Shown: piece after piece, positions 1 to 8,381 of the stretch | Position numbering within the stretch: position 1 is the first letter of the stretch | How the letters are laid out: every line of letters begins with the position of its first letter | Assembly (NCBI GenBank): GCA_035370465.1 | Contig: DAOOVW010000032.1 | Span: 1-18,026 of the forward strand | DNA from: a bacterium | Lineage (GTDB): Bacteria > Ratteibacteria > UBA8468 > B48-G9 > JAFGKM01 | Reading direction: 5' to 3' | Length of the DNA stretch: 18,026 nt | Made by a program: the position numbers and the translations under genes | Notes under the pieces: model-generated | What the model saw: the letters and a program-made list of their open reading frames with translations, nothing else | Database searches by the model: none | What the model was told of the DNA's origin: nothing

Positions 1-143
1 TTGGTGCGTCATTTCCCCCTTTAACAAAGGCCTGTCCGACGCGCTTTTTGGCGGAAAGATAAAGGTGGATTTCAGTTAACACAACGGGGGTTAGAGAGAA
101 TTTTGGAGGTTCAACAAGCACAACGGGGGTTAGAGGGAATTTT
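1..143. repeat. Dispersed intergenic repeat fragments
   Basis: No gene is visible in the first 222 bases. Bases 1-12 (ttggtgcgtcat) recur exactly at 12161-12172 and with one change at 11913-11924, followed in two of the three places by C-runs and ctttaac. Bases 80-104 and 119-143 are a 25-base direct repeat with one mismatch, starting cacaacgggggttagag; a diverged relative is at 12014-12037. The stretch is therefore part of the same repeat family that fills the gap between the ATPase H and C genes. The left end of the element lies outside the window. No transposase accompanies it. Confidence 0.7.
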
Positions 144-200
144 GAAAAAATGTAAATTGCAAAAGGTATTAAAAGAGATAAGTTATTGATTTTCAGATAC

Positions 201-223
201 TTGTTAACTTCGTAAGTTAACAA
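201..223 (+). promoter_or_regulatory. Perfect hairpin in front of gcvH
   Basis: TTGTTAACTT (201-210) and AAGTTAACAA (214-223) are perfect inverted repeats around a three-base loop (cgt). The right arm ends two bases before the GGAGG ribosome binding site (225-229) of gcvH and overlaps an ATG at 223. It could be a protein-binding operator or an RNA hairpin affecting initiation of the gcv operon. It has no U-tract, so it is not an ordinary terminator. The function is inferred from position only. Confidence 0.5.
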
Positions 224-234
224 TGGAGGAAGAG

Positions 235-612
235 ATGGAAAATAAGGGACTATTATATACAAAAGAACATGAGTGGGTAAAAATTGAAGGCAAAGTTGGA
301 CTTGTAGGAATTACTGATTATGCTCAAAATTCATTAGGAGATATTGTTTTTGTTGATTTACCACCTGTTGGAAGAAAAGTTAAACAATTTGAGACATGTG
401 GGACCATAGAATCAATAAAGGTTGCCTCTGACATTTTTTCTCCTATTTCGGGTAAAATTATAGAAGTTAATGAAAATTTAAAAGAAACACCAGAAATTAT
501 CAATAAAGCACCTTATGAAAGTTGGCTGTTTAAAATAGAAGTTGAAGATGAAAAAGAGAAAGAAAATTTAATGAATGAAGTTGAATATCAGCAGTATATA
601 AAAAACTTATAA
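235..612 (+). CDS. gcvH: Glycine cleavage system H protein
   Basis: The 125-residue lipoyl carrier of the glycine cleavage system shuttles the aminomethyl group from the P protein to the T protein and is reoxidised by dihydrolipoyl dehydrogenase, in the cytoplasm. The N-terminal YTKEHEWVKIEG motif and the lipoyl site ESIKVASDIFSP, with the modified lysine at about residue 62, are both clear, and the length is normal for the family. The ATG at 235 is chosen because GGAGG lies at 225-229, five bases upstream; an in-frame ATG at 223 would put that site inside the gene and lies partly in a hairpin. It is the first gene of the gcv/lip operon, two bases before gcvPA, and is the likely substrate of the LipM and LipA enzymes encoded downstream. 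Confidence 0.96.
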   Translation: MENKGLLYTKEHEWVKIEGKVGLVGITDYAQNSLGDIVFVDLPPVGRKVKQFETCGTIESIKVASDIFSPISGKIIEVNENLKETPEIINKAPYESWLFKIEVEDEKEKENLMNEVEYQQYIKNL

Positions 613-614
613 AA

Positions 615-1958
615 ATGAATTACACACCACATACTGATTTAGAAATAAAAGAGATGTTAAAGGAAATAGGTATTGAAAGTATAGATGAATTATTTAAAGA
701 TATAAAACACATATTACTTCCTAAATCATTTAATTTGCCAGAAGGAAAATCAGAAATGGATGTTTTAAAATATATTGAAAAACTATCTTATAAAAATTAT
801 ACAGACCTGACATGCTTTATTGGTGCTGGATTTTATGACCATTATATTCCATCAGTTGTTGATTCAATATCTTCTCTTCCAGCATTTTATACCCCATATA
901 CACCATATCAACCAGAAGCATCACAGGGATGGTTACAGGCACTTTATGAATATCAAAGTGTAATTTCCAATTTGACAGATATGGATACCGCAAATGCCTC
1001 TTTATATGATGGAGGAACTGCTTTGTATGAGGCGTGTATGATGAGTACAAAAATAACTGGCAGGAAAAAAATTATAATGGATGCTGGTGTAAATCTAATT
1101 TATAGAACAATGCTTTATAGTTATACTTTCAATTTAGATATTAATTTTGTTGAAATACCAAATATTGATGGAATAACTTCAAGAGAAAAAATTATAAAAT
1201 CTCTTAATGAGGGAAATGTATCAGCAATAATACTTCAAAACCCTAATTTCTTTGGATATATTGATGATTACTCTGATATAGTTGAAATGGCACATAAAGT
1301 TGGAACACTTGTTATACTTTCTGTATATCCAGTATCTCTTGGACTTTTAAAGACACCAGGGGAAATGAATATTGATATTGCTGTTGGTGAAGGACAATCT
1401 CTTGGACTGCCTCTCTATTTTGGTGGTCCATATTTAGGATTTATATCCACAAAAAAGGACTATGTAAGGAAAATGCCAGGAAGAATTATAGGTAGAACAA
1501 AGGATAAAAATAATAAAGATTGTTATGTTATCACTTTACAAACAAGAGAACAACATGTAAGGAGAGAAAAAGCGACATCAAATATCTGTACAAATGAAGC
1601 ACTATGTGCTTTAAGGTCGCTTATTTATTTATGTCTGCTTGGAAAAGAGGGAATAAAAGAACTCGCTCAGTTAATTTTGGAAAAAGCATCCTTTACAAAA
1701 GAATTGATAAAAAAGGTGCCAGGGGTAAGTATCTGTAAAAAATCCCTACCAACTTTTAATGAATTCACTATTAAACTTCCTAAAAATGCAGATGAAGTCG
1801 TGAATAAAATGATTGAAAAAGGATATATTGCTGGCTTTCCCCTAGGCAGGTTTTATAAAGGTATGGATAATTATTTACTTATTGCAATAACTGAAAAAAG
1901 AACAAAAGAAGAAATAGTTAAATTTGTAGAAAGTTTGGAGGCGGTCTTATGCGATTGA
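615..1958 (+). CDS. gcvPA: Glycine dehydrogenase (decarboxylating) subunit 1
   Basis: This is the N-terminal half of the split P protein, 447 residues, the usual size for the two-subunit form. With GcvPB it decarboxylates glycine using pyridoxal phosphate and passes the aminomethyl group to lipoyl-GcvH. Family signatures include the opening YTPHTDLEIKEML, the YTPYQPEASQGWLQ segment near residue 95, the DGGTALYEA segment near 130 and the QTREQHVRREKATSNICTNE segment near 310. This subunit lacks the PLP-binding lysine, as expected. Translation is probably coupled to gcvH, since the start lies two bases after its stop and no Shine-Dalgarno is evident. The last ten bases overlap gcvPB. All 12 arginine codons I read are AGA or AGG. 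Confidence 0.97.
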   Translation: MNYTPHTDLEIKEMLKEIGIESIDELFKDIKHILLPKSFNLPEGKSEMDVLKYIEKLSYKNYTDLTCFIGAGFYDHYIPSVVDSISSLPAFYTPYTPYQPEASQGWLQALYEYQSVISNLTDMDTANASLYDGGTALYEACMMSTKITGRKKIIMDAGVNLIYRTMLYSYTFNLDINFVEIPNIDGITSREKIIKSLNEGNVSAIILQNPNFFGYIDDYSDIVEMAHKVGTLVILSVYPVSLGLLKTPGEMNIDIAVGEGQSLGLPLYFGGPYLGFISTKKDYVRKMPGRIIGRTKDKNNKDCYVITLQTREQHVRREKATSNICTNEALCALRSLIYLCLLGKEGIKELAQLILEKASFTKELIKKVPGVSICKKSLPTFNEFTIKLPKNADEVVNKMIEKGYIAGFPLGRFYKGMDNYLLIAITEKRTKEEIVKFVESLEAVLCD

Positions 1959-3403
1959 TTTTTGAGCAGGGTAGAAAAGGAAGAAGGGGTTTTAAAATTC
2001 CCAAAAAAGATGTTCCTATTTCAAAAGTAGATATTCCAGAAAAATATAAAAGGAAAACGGAAATTAACCTACCAGAAGTTTCAGAATTGGATGTTGTCAG
2101 ACATTTTACAAATTTATCAAAATTAAATTTTTGTGTTGATACAAATTTTTATCCATTGGGTTCCTGCACAATGAAATATAACCCGAAATTCATTGAAAAG
2201 GCAGCAAATTTAAATGGGTTTAGGGATTTACATCCGCTTCTTCCTCAACTTTCAGGAGGTGGAAGATTAACTCAGGGTGCTCTTGAAATACTTTATAGAA
2301 TAGAACAACTTTTATGTGAAATAACAGGGATGGATGCTTTCACTATGCAGCCATTAGCAGGAGCACATGGAGAACTCACAGGTACAATGCTTATATCTGC
2401 TTATCACAAAGATAAAGGAAATAAGCGAAAATATATAATAATTCCCGATTCCTCACACGGAACAAATCCTGCAAGTGCTGCAATTGCTGGATATGAGGTT
2501 ATAGTTGTTCATACAGATAAAGATGGCTTTATGGATTTTGATGAATTTGAAGAAAAAATGAATGAAAATGTTGCAGGAGTTATGCTTACATGCCCAAATA
2601 CTCTTGGTCTATTTAATCCAAAAATTAAAGAAATATGCGATATTTCTCATAAATATGATGCTTTAGTTTATTATGATGGAGCAAATTTGAACGCTGTTCT
2701 TGGGAAAATGAGACCAGGGGATATTGGTTTTGATATTGTTCACTTAAACTTACATAAAACATTTGCTACTCCGCATGGAGGAGGTGGTCCAGGAGCAGGT
2801 CCTGTTGGAGTAAAAAAACATCTTATTGAATTTTTGCCAATATCAAGAGTTATTATGAAAAAAGATGGAACTTTTATGCTTGATTATGATTATCCAAAAA
2901 CAATTGGTTATATTGCCCCATTTTATGGGAATTTTGGAGTAATTATTAAAGCATATGCATATATTTTATTACTTGGAAAAGAGGGACTTTTAGATGTTTC
3001 TGATAAGGCAGTACTAAATGCAAATTATTTAAGAGCAAAATTGAGTAAATATTATGAAATCCCTTATGATAAAACATGTATGCACGAATTTGTATTATCA
3101 GTAGAAGATAAGAAAGAAAAATATGGAGTTAGTGCAAATGATATTGCAAAATATTTAATAGACAAAGGAATACATCCACCAACTGTTTATTTTCCACTGA
3201 TTGTTAAAGAAGCATTAATGATAGAGCCAACTGAAACAGAAAGTAAAGAAACATTGGATGAATTTATTGATGTTATGGTAGAAATTGCAAAATTATGTGA
3301 AGAAGACCCGGATAAAATAAAAAATGCGCCCTATAATACATATATAAGTGAACCCGACGAAGTTAAGGCGGCAAAAGATTTAGACCTTTCTTATAAAAAA
3401 TGA
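1949..3403 (+). CDS. gcvPB: Glycine dehydrogenase (decarboxylating) subunit 2
   Basis: This is the C-terminal, PLP-binding half of the split P protein, 484 residues. The cofactor lysine is at about residue 270 in HLNLHKTFATPHGGGGPG, a hallmark of the family, and FYPLGSCTMKYNP near residue 68 and DSSHGTNPASAA near 168 are also conserved. The start ATG overlaps the end of gcvPA and has a GGAGG site about eight bases upstream, so the two subunits are made together and assemble as a heterotetramer. The final four bases overlap the lipM start. Arginine codons are 11 AGR and 2 CGA, unlike the ATPase genes downstream. Confidence 0.97.
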   Translation: MRLIFEQGRKGRRGFKIPKKDVPISKVDIPEKYKRKTEINLPEVSELDVVRHFTNLSKLNFCVDTNFYPLGSCTMKYNPKFIEKAANLNGFRDLHPLLPQLSGGGRLTQGALEILYRIEQLLCEITGMDAFTMQPLAGAHGELTGTMLISAYHKDKGNKRKYIIIPDSSHGTNPASAAIAGYEVIVVHTDKDGFMDFDEFEEKMNENVAGVMLTCPNTLGLFNPKIKEICDISHKYDALVYYDGANLNAVLGKMRPGDIGFDIVHLNLHKTFATPHGGGGPGAGPVGVKKHLIEFLPISRVIMKKDGTFMLDYDYPKTIGYIAPFYGNFGVIIKAYAYILLLGKEGLLDVSDKAVLNANYLRAKLSKYYEIPYDKTCMHEFVLSVEDKKEKYGVSANDIAKYLIDKGIHPPTVYFPLIVKEALMIEPTETESKETLDEFIDVMVEIAKLCEEDPDKIKNAPYNTYISEPDEVKAAKDLDLSYKK

Positions 3404-4191
3404 AAAGCAGATACATATTTTCTTCCTTTTCTTCACCTTATGAGAATATGGCAATAGATGAATCATTGTTTATTTCCTATTTTGATAAAAAAGTGCCTAC
3501 ATTTAGAATTTATGGATGGAGACCATATAGTTTTTCAATTGGATATTCTCAAAAAGCAAAAGAAATTTTGAATTTAGAAAAGTGCAAAAAAGACAATATT
3601 GGTATAGTAAGAAGGATAACAGGTGGAAGTATGATTTTTCATGCTGATGAGGTAACTTATTCAATTGTTTGTTCAGAAAGCGATATTGGAAATCCAGCAA
3701 GTATAAAGGCCTCATATAAAATTTTGACTTCTTTTATTTTAAGGGCATATGAAAAATTGGGACTTTTTCCAAAATATGCAATAGAATTTTCAGATATAAT
3801 AAAAGAGAAATCATCTTTCTGTTTTATGTCTCAGGAGGACTATGATATTATTATAAAAGGAAAGAAAATTGGGGGCAATGCACAAAAAAGAAAAAAAGAT
3901 GTTATTTTAATTCATGGTTCAATTCCACTTGGTGATGACTATAAAATTGCCCAAAAATATACAAAAGAAAATCTTTTGAAATTAAACATAAGAAGTTCCT
4001 GTTTATCAGAAGTTCTTGAAAGGAAAATTGACTTCTTTGAATTTTCAGAAATATTAAAAGAAAGTTTTAAAGAAATATTTGGTGAATTTGAATTTGATGA
4101 ATTAGATAAAAAAGAAATTAACTTAAAAGAAGCATTATTGAAAGAGAAATATTCACAAGATTCATGGAATTTATATTACAATGAAACCTGA
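3400..4191 (+). CDS. lipM: Octanoyltransferase LipM-like (lipoate-protein ligase A family)
   Basis: This 263-residue cytoplasmic enzyme belongs to the biotin/lipoyl protein ligase superfamily. It has the RRITGGSMIFHADEVTYS motif (residues 71-88) and a GKKIGGNAQKRKKDVILIHG motif with the acyl-binding lysine at about 156. A cysteine at 141 sits where Bacillus subtilis LipM has its catalytic cysteine, just before the KIxGxAQ motif, which favours octanoyl-ACP:protein transferase over ATP-dependent lipoate ligase. Its place between gcvPB and lipA fits that role: it would load octanoate on GcvH and LipA would insert sulfur. It could instead be LplA, which scavenges free lipoate; sequence alone does not settle this. 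The ATG overlaps the gcvPB stop, with no obvious ribosome binding site. Confidence 0.85.
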   Translation: MKSRYIFSSFSSPYENMAIDESLFISYFDKKVPTFRIYGWRPYSFSIGYSQKAKEILNLEKCKKDNIGIVRRITGGSMIFHADEVTYSIVCSESDIGNPASIKASYKILTSFILRAYEKLGLFPKYAIEFSDIIKEKSSFCFMSQEDYDIIIKGKKIGGNAQKRKKDVILIHGSIPLGDDYKIAQKYTKENLLKLNIRSSCLSEVLERKIDFFEFSEILKESFKEIFGEFEFDELDKKEINLKEALLKEKYSQDSWNLYYNET

Positions 4192-5035
4192 TTACCTTAA
4201 AAAAAGAATAAATTTAGAAGATACATCTTATGTTAAAAATATTTTGAGGGACTTATCATTACATACTGTTTGTGAAGAAGCATTCTGTCCGAATATTTCG
4301 GAATGCTTTTCAAAAAGAGTAGCAACATTTTTAATATTGGGTAAAATATGCACAAGAAATTGTAAATTCTGTGATATAGAAAAAGGCAGACCAGAAGAAT
4401 TAGATAAAGATGAACCAGAAAAAGTTTTAGAAGCAGTAAAAAAACTTCGTTTATCCTTTGTAGTAATTACAAGTGTTACAAGAGATGATCTTGAAGATGG
4501 GGGAAGTGAAATTTTTAAAATGTGTGTTCTAAAAATAAAAAATTTTGATAAAAATATAAAAATAGAAACATTGATACCTGATTTTAAAGGGAATATAAAA
4601 GCACTTGAAAAGGTTGTAAGTGTATCTCCAGAAATAATTTCTCATAATATTGAAACAGTCCCTTCCCTTTATTCAGAAATAAGAAGCAAAGCAAATTATA
4701 AACTTTCTCTTTCAGTTCTAAAAAATGTTAAAGAACTGAATAATAAAATATATACAAAATCAGGCATTATGCTTGGACTTGGTGAAAAGGAAGATGAAGT
4801 TATAAAAGTTATGGATGACTTAAGGCAGGTGGATTGTGATTTTTTAAGTATTGGACAGTATTTAAGCCCGAGTAAAAACCATTATCCTGTTAAAGAATAT
4901 ATCTCTCCTGAAAAATTTGATTATTATAAAGAAAAAGCAATGAATTCTGGCTTTAAATATGTAAAATCAGGTCCTTTTGTTAGAAGTTCTTACTTAGCAG
5001 AGGAATATTTGTTAAGTAATAGTAAAATCCCTTAA
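4181..5035 (+). CDS. lipA: Lipoyl synthase
   Basis: This is a radical-SAM enzyme of 284 residues that inserts two sulfur atoms into protein-bound octanoyl groups. Both iron-sulfur sites are intact: the auxiliary cluster motif Cys31-x4-Cys36-x5-Cys42 and the radical-SAM motif Cys57-x3-Cys61-x2-Cys64 (CTRNCKFC). The C-terminal RSSY motif, whose serine contacts the auxiliary cluster, is at 268-271. The TSVTRDDLEDGGS and HNIETV segments are typical. It overlaps lipM by 11 bases and closes the gcv/lip operon; GcvH is an obvious substrate. No clear terminator follows it; the next gene starts 268 bases later behind its own promoter. Confidence 0.97.
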   Translation: MKPDYLKKRINLEDTSYVKNILRDLSLHTVCEEAFCPNISECFSKRVATFLILGKICTRNCKFCDIEKGRPEELDKDEPEKVLEAVKKLRLSFVVITSVTRDDLEDGGSEIFKMCVLKIKNFDKNIKIETLIPDFKGNIKALEKVVSVSPEIISHNIETVPSLYSEIRSKANYKLSLSVLKNVKELNNKIYTKSGIMLGLGEKEDEVIKVMDDLRQVDCDFLSIGQYLSPSKNHYPVKEYISPEKFDYYKEKAMNSGFKYVKSGPFVRSSYLAEEYLLSNSKIP

Positions 5036-5133
5036 TTTTATAAATGAGAAATTGGTGTTAATATTTTTTATCCCTTTACTTTTTTTAAAGAATACTATAA
5101 TAGAAAAAAATTATTATATCTAAATTTTGACTA

Positions 5134-5162
5134 TTGACAACAAAATTGGAAAAGGGTAAATT
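5134..5162 (+). promoter_or_regulatory. Sigma-70-type promoter of the V-ATPase operon
   Basis: A consensus -35 TTGACA (5134-5139) is followed after 17 bases by TAAATT (5157-5162), four of six matches to the -10 consensus. The predicted transcript would carry a leader of about 130 bases before atpK. The rest of the 5036-5303 gap is A+T-rich and holds no gene; the leader contains a weak inverted repeat, TATATAG (5232-5238) with CTATATA (5251-5257), followed by a short T-run. No known riboswitch was recognised. The spacer resembles that of the promoter at 17821. Confidence 0.6.
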
Positions 5163-5303
5163 ACATATTAAGCATAGGTTTAATACTATAAAATAAAGGT
5201 AGTTATCGAAGGTAATTATTATAGGTAAAGTTATATAGTCTAATTGAACTCTATATATTTTTATAAACACCTTTAAAAACTCTAACTTTATACAAGGAGA
5301 AAA

Positions 5304-5615
5304 ATGAAAAGATTAAGAATAATTTGGTTAGGTGCAGTAACGATGGTTCTTTCCTGTTTCCATAGCGTTGCATGGGCTCAGGTTCCAGGGACAGATGCAG
5401 CAGTGACAAAATGGGTATATATTTCTGCGGCTCTTGCCACTGGAATTAGTTCATTAGGGGCTGCAATTGCAGTTGCTTATGTAGGCGCTGCTGCTGTTGG
5501 AGCAATGAGCGAGAAACCAGAACTGGCAGGCAGGGCTTTAATTTATGTAGGTCTGGCTGAAGGAATTGCTATTTATGGTTTAATTATAGCGATTATGATG
5601 TTGGGGAAAGTCTGA
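5304..5615 (+). CDS. atpK: V/A-type ATPase subunit K (rotor c-ring)
   Basis: This is the membrane rotor subunit, 103 residues. After residue 36 there are two hydrophobic helices (about 38-67 and 76-101) joined by the polar loop MSEKPELAGR, i.e. one hairpin. The ion-carrying glutamate is about residue 86 in YVGLAEGIAIYGLIIAIM. The first 26 residues (positively charged start, hydrophobic core, AWA before Gln26) look like a cleavable signal peptide, which bacterial c subunits often lack. The first helix has no obvious polar residue of the kind that marks Na+-specific rings, but I would not assign the ion from this alone. The start has a good aaggag site. The stop overlaps the next start (TGATG). 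Confidence 0.93.
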   Translation: MKRLRIIWLGAVTMVLSCFHSVAWAQVPGTDAAVTKWVYISAALATGISSLGAAIAVAYVGAAAVGAMSEKPELAGRALIYVGLAEGIAIYGLIIAIMMLGKV

Positions 5616-5917
5616 TGAGATTTTTTTGTATTGCGGACAAAGACAGTAGTTTGGGATTTAGATTAGCCGGTGTGGAAACAAGAGAAGTTACTACAAAAGC
5701 AGAAGTATTGGAAGCATTTCAGGTAGCATTAGCAACTGATGAGATTGGGATTCTTGTAATAACTGAAAAAGCGGCTAATTTTATTCGTGAGGAAATAGAA
5801 AATTGTATTTATCAGAAACAGTTGCCTCTCATTTTAGAGGTTCCCTCTCGTGATACAGAAGGTATCTCCCGCGATATAAGTGAATTTTTGAGAAAGGCAA
5901 TTGGGATAAGTGTATAG
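5615..5917 (+). CDS. atpF: V/A-type ATPase subunit F
   Basis: This is a 100-residue small rotor-shaft subunit that binds subunit D inside the catalytic head and may modulate activity. The pattern is that of the ATP synthase (F/14 kDa) family: FFCIADKDSSLGFRLAGVE at the N-terminus, the EIGILVITEKAANFI strand-helix near residue 47, then LPLILEVPSRD. It lacks membrane segments. It shares one base with the end of atpK (TGATG), suggesting translational coupling, and is followed eight bases later by atpE. The name refers to the V-type F subunit, not F-type subunit b. Confidence 0.88.
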   Translation: MRFFCIADKDSSLGFRLAGVETREVTTKAEVLEAFQVALATDEIGILVITEKAANFIREEIENCIYQKQLPLILEVPSRDTEGISRDISEFLRKAIGISV

Positions 5918-5925
5918 TAAAGACA

Positions 5926-6564
5926 ATGGATATAGAAAAATATACCGAAGATACAGAACAAATAAAAGAAATAAGCAGGAGAATTCAAGAAGAAGCAGAT
6001 TATCAGGCAAGGGATATTATCCAGCAGGCGAAACAGGAAAGTGAAAATATTTTAAATATAGCCCAGCAACAAATTGCTTCAGAAAGAACTAAGAAGATGG
6101 CTGATTTGGAATTGGAGTTGAAACAAATGAGGGAACATATTTTTTCTTCTTTGAATTTAGAAAAGCGCCGAATTGAATTAAAGGAGAAAGAAAGATTTAT
6201 AAAGAAGATATTAGAAGAAGTTGAACTTCAAGCAAAATCCTTCCGTACTTCTGAAGAATACCCAAATTTTTTGATGAAAGATATTTTAGAAGGCATTTCA
6301 GTATTAGATAAGGAGGAATTGCGAGTAATTTACTCTTCTCTTGACGAAGCAATATTTACAGAGGCATTCTTACAAAAATTATCAGAAGAATGTCATAAAC
6401 AATTGGGAAAAAAAGTGATTTTACACCCAGAAAAAGGTGATTTTTCAGATATTGGTGTGAAATTACAATCAATGGATGGACGGATTGTTTTTGATAACAC
6501 TTTTTCTGCCCGGCTGGCGCGTATGCAAAATGAGATTTATAATCGTCTGTTGAAAGAAAATTAA
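5926..6564 (+). CDS. atpE: V/A-type ATPase subunit E (peripheral stalk)
   Basis: This is a 212-residue stalk protein. The N-terminal half (about 1-95) is a charged, glutamine-rich coiled coil (IQEEADYQARDIIQQAKQES), and the C-terminal half is a globular domain ending KVILHPEKGDFSDIGVKLQS and GRIVFDNTFSARLARMQNE, which is diagnostic of the vATP-synt_E family. It pairs with subunit H (encoded at 11494) to tether the head to subunit I. The length is normal. The ribosome binding site is weak. The 62-base gap to atpA contains a small inverted repeat (ACAAAT 6583-6588 with ATTTGT 6596-6601) followed by a T-run, possibly a weak attenuator. Confidence 0.92.
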   Translation: MDIEKYTEDTEQIKEISRRIQEEADYQARDIIQQAKQESENILNIAQQQIASERTKKMADLELELKQMREHIFSSLNLEKRRIELKEKERFIKKILEEVELQAKSFRTSEEYPNFLMKDILEGISVLDKEELRVIYSSLDEAIFTEAFLQKLSEECHKQLGKKVILHPEKGDFSDIGVKLQSMDGRIVFDNTFSARLARMQNEIYNRLLKEN

Positions 6565-6626
6565 AAAATATCTGGAATAAAGACAAATCTTTTAAATTTG
6601 TAATTTTTTAAACAAGGTGAGGACAT

Positions 6627-8381
6627 ATGATATGTGGTAAAATTTTTCGCGTCTCTGGTCCGGTAGTAGAACTGGAAGAGGTAGTTAATCTCCGGATGAT
6701 GGATATGGTAGAAGTAGGAGAAGACCATCTAGTAGGTGAAGTTGTCCGATTGAAAGGTGACAGGGGTTATATCCAGGTTTATGAAGATACCACTTCTTTG
6801 AAAGCAGGGGATTTTGCTTATACCCAGGGTTTTCCCCTTTATGTGGAACTTGGTCCCGGTCTTATTAGTACTATTTACGATGGAATTCAAAGACCACTTG
6901 AAGTTATTAAAAATAAATATGGTATCTATATAACCAGGGGTGTGCATGTCAGTCCAATTGATAAGCAGAAGAAATGGCATTTTTATCCCAGTGCAGTAGA
7001 AATAGGAAAAGAAATTGCATCAGGATTTGTTTTAGGAGAAGTACAGGAAACACCCAACTTAAAACATCTGATTATGCTTCATCCCAATCTAAGTGGTATT
7101 TTAAAATGGATTGCACCTGAAGGTGATTATACAGTTGAGGAAAAAATAGCAGTGCTTGAAAATAACCACGGGAAAGAAGAAATTTATATGTATCACCGAT
7201 GGCCTGTGCGTACACCAAGACCTGTCAAATCCCGATTTCCAGTAAGTAAGCCGTTGATTACAGGACAAAGAGTTATTGATACTCTTTTCCCAATTGCTAA
7301 GGGCGGTTGTGTGGCAGTGCCTGGTGGATTTGGCACAGGCAAAACAGTAGTCCAGCACCAGTTAGCCAAGTGGAGTGATGCGGATATAGTTATTTTTGTG
7401 GGCTGCGGAGAAAGAGGAAATGAAATGATAGATGTTCTTCTAAATTTCTCCAAACTTATTTCTCCAAAAACGAACCGACCTCTCTTGGAAAGAACAATTT
7501 TTATTGCAAATACTTCTAATATGCCTGTGGCTGCAAGAGAAGCAAGTATTTACACTGGAATTACTCTTGCGGAATATTATAGGGATATGGGTTATCAGGT
7601 TGCTCTAATGGCTGATTCTACAAGTAGATGGGCTGAAGCGCTGCGGGAACTATCAGGACGACTGGAAGAAATGCCCTTAGAGGAAGGATTTCCTGCTTAT
7701 CTTTCTTCTCGACTGGCTGAATTTTATGAAAGAGCAGGGAATTTTCAGACACTTTCAGGTAACAATGGTTCTATCACCATTATAGCATCAATTTCTCCAC
7801 CAGGTGGTGACTTTTCAGAGCCCGTAACTTCCCATACCAAACGGTTTGTCAGAAGTTTCTGGGAACTTGATAGAGAATTGGCTAACGCACGACATTATCC
7901 ATCCATAAGTTGGATTGAGAGTTATTCAGAATACTTAGATGATGTTAAGGAGTGGTGGCATAAAAATATTGACCCACAATGGGAAACAGCACGTTATGCC
8001 ATAATGGACCTTCTACAAAAAGAACAAAAACTACTTCAAGTGGTAAAACTGGTGGGTCCTGATGTTCTGCCTCAAACACAGCGTTTGATACTGGATATAT
8101 GTTCTATTTTCAAGAGTGCGTTTCTTCAACAGAGTGCTTTTGATAAAGTAGATACATATACTTCGCCAAAAAAACAGTTTTTAATGCTAAATGCCATATT
8201 GAAGTTATATGAGAAAAGTGAGGAATTGGTAAAGAAAGGTGTTACCATTGCCGAGATTAAAGCAACGGATGTTTATGAGGATATTTTAAGAATGAAAACC
8301 AAATATACTGAGGAAGATATAGAAAAATTAGAGGAATTACCTGTCCGGATAAATACAGAGTTAGATGAACTTAATTTTTGA
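6627..8381 (+). CDS. atpA: V/A-type ATPase catalytic subunit A
   Basis: This is the ATP-hydrolysing/synthesising subunit of the head, 584 residues, the normal A length. In order: beta-barrel (1-70), the A-specific bulge region (about 110-190, containing LHPNLSGILKWIAPEGDYTV), the nucleotide-binding domain with P-loop GGFGTGKT (233-240, lysine 239), GERGNE at 261-266 carrying the catalytic glutamate, DSTSRWAEALRE near 330 and SGRLEEMP, then a helical C-terminal domain. A GGTGAGG ribosome binding site lies just upstream of the ATG. Arginine codons are half CGN (15 of 29 by my reading), unlike the flanking gcv and mnmA genes. A 350-base repeat-containing gap separates it from atpB; in most operons the two are nearly contiguous. 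Confidence 0.97.
   Translation: MICGKIFRVSGPVVELEEVVNLRMMDMVEVGEDHLVGEVVRLKGDRGYIQVYEDTTSLKAGDFAYTQGFPLYVELGPGLISTIYDGIQRPLEVIKNKYGIYITRGVHVSPIDKQKKWHFYPSAVEIGKEIASGFVLGEVQETPNLKHLIMLHPNLSGILKWIAPEGDYTVEEKIAVLENNHGKEEIYMYHRWPVRTPRPVKSRFPVSKPLITGQRVIDTLFPIAKGGCVAVPGGFGTGKTVVQHQLAKWSDADIVIFVGCGERGNEMIDVLLNFSKLISPKTNRPLLERTIFIANTSNMPVAAREASIYTGITLAEYYRDMGYQVALMADSTSRWAEALRELSGRLEEMPLEEGFPAYLSSRLAEFYERAGNFQTLSGNNGSITIIASISPPGGDFSEPVTSHTKRFVRSFWELDRELANARHYPSISWIESYSEYLDDVKEWWHKNIDPQWETARYAIMDLLQKEQKLLQVVKLVGPDVLPQTQRLILDICSIFKSAFLQQSAFDKVDTYTSPKKQFLMLNAILKLYEKSEELVKKGVTIAEIKATDVYEDILRMKTKYTEEDIEKLEELPVRINTELDELNF

Noticed and set aside
144..222. Glycine riboswitch before gcvH
   Set aside because: The leader is too short and lacks the paired aptamer helices; only a simple palindrome is visible.
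223..234. Upstream ATG giving gcvH four extra residues
   Set aside because: It lies in the hairpin arm and overlaps the GGAGG site that serves the ATG at 235; homologues start near the latter.
5036..5303. tRNA gene or riboswitch in the A+T-rich gap before atpK
   Set aside because: No cloverleaf, CCA-type end or recognisable aptamer core could be found; only a promoter and weak A/T inverted repeats are supported.
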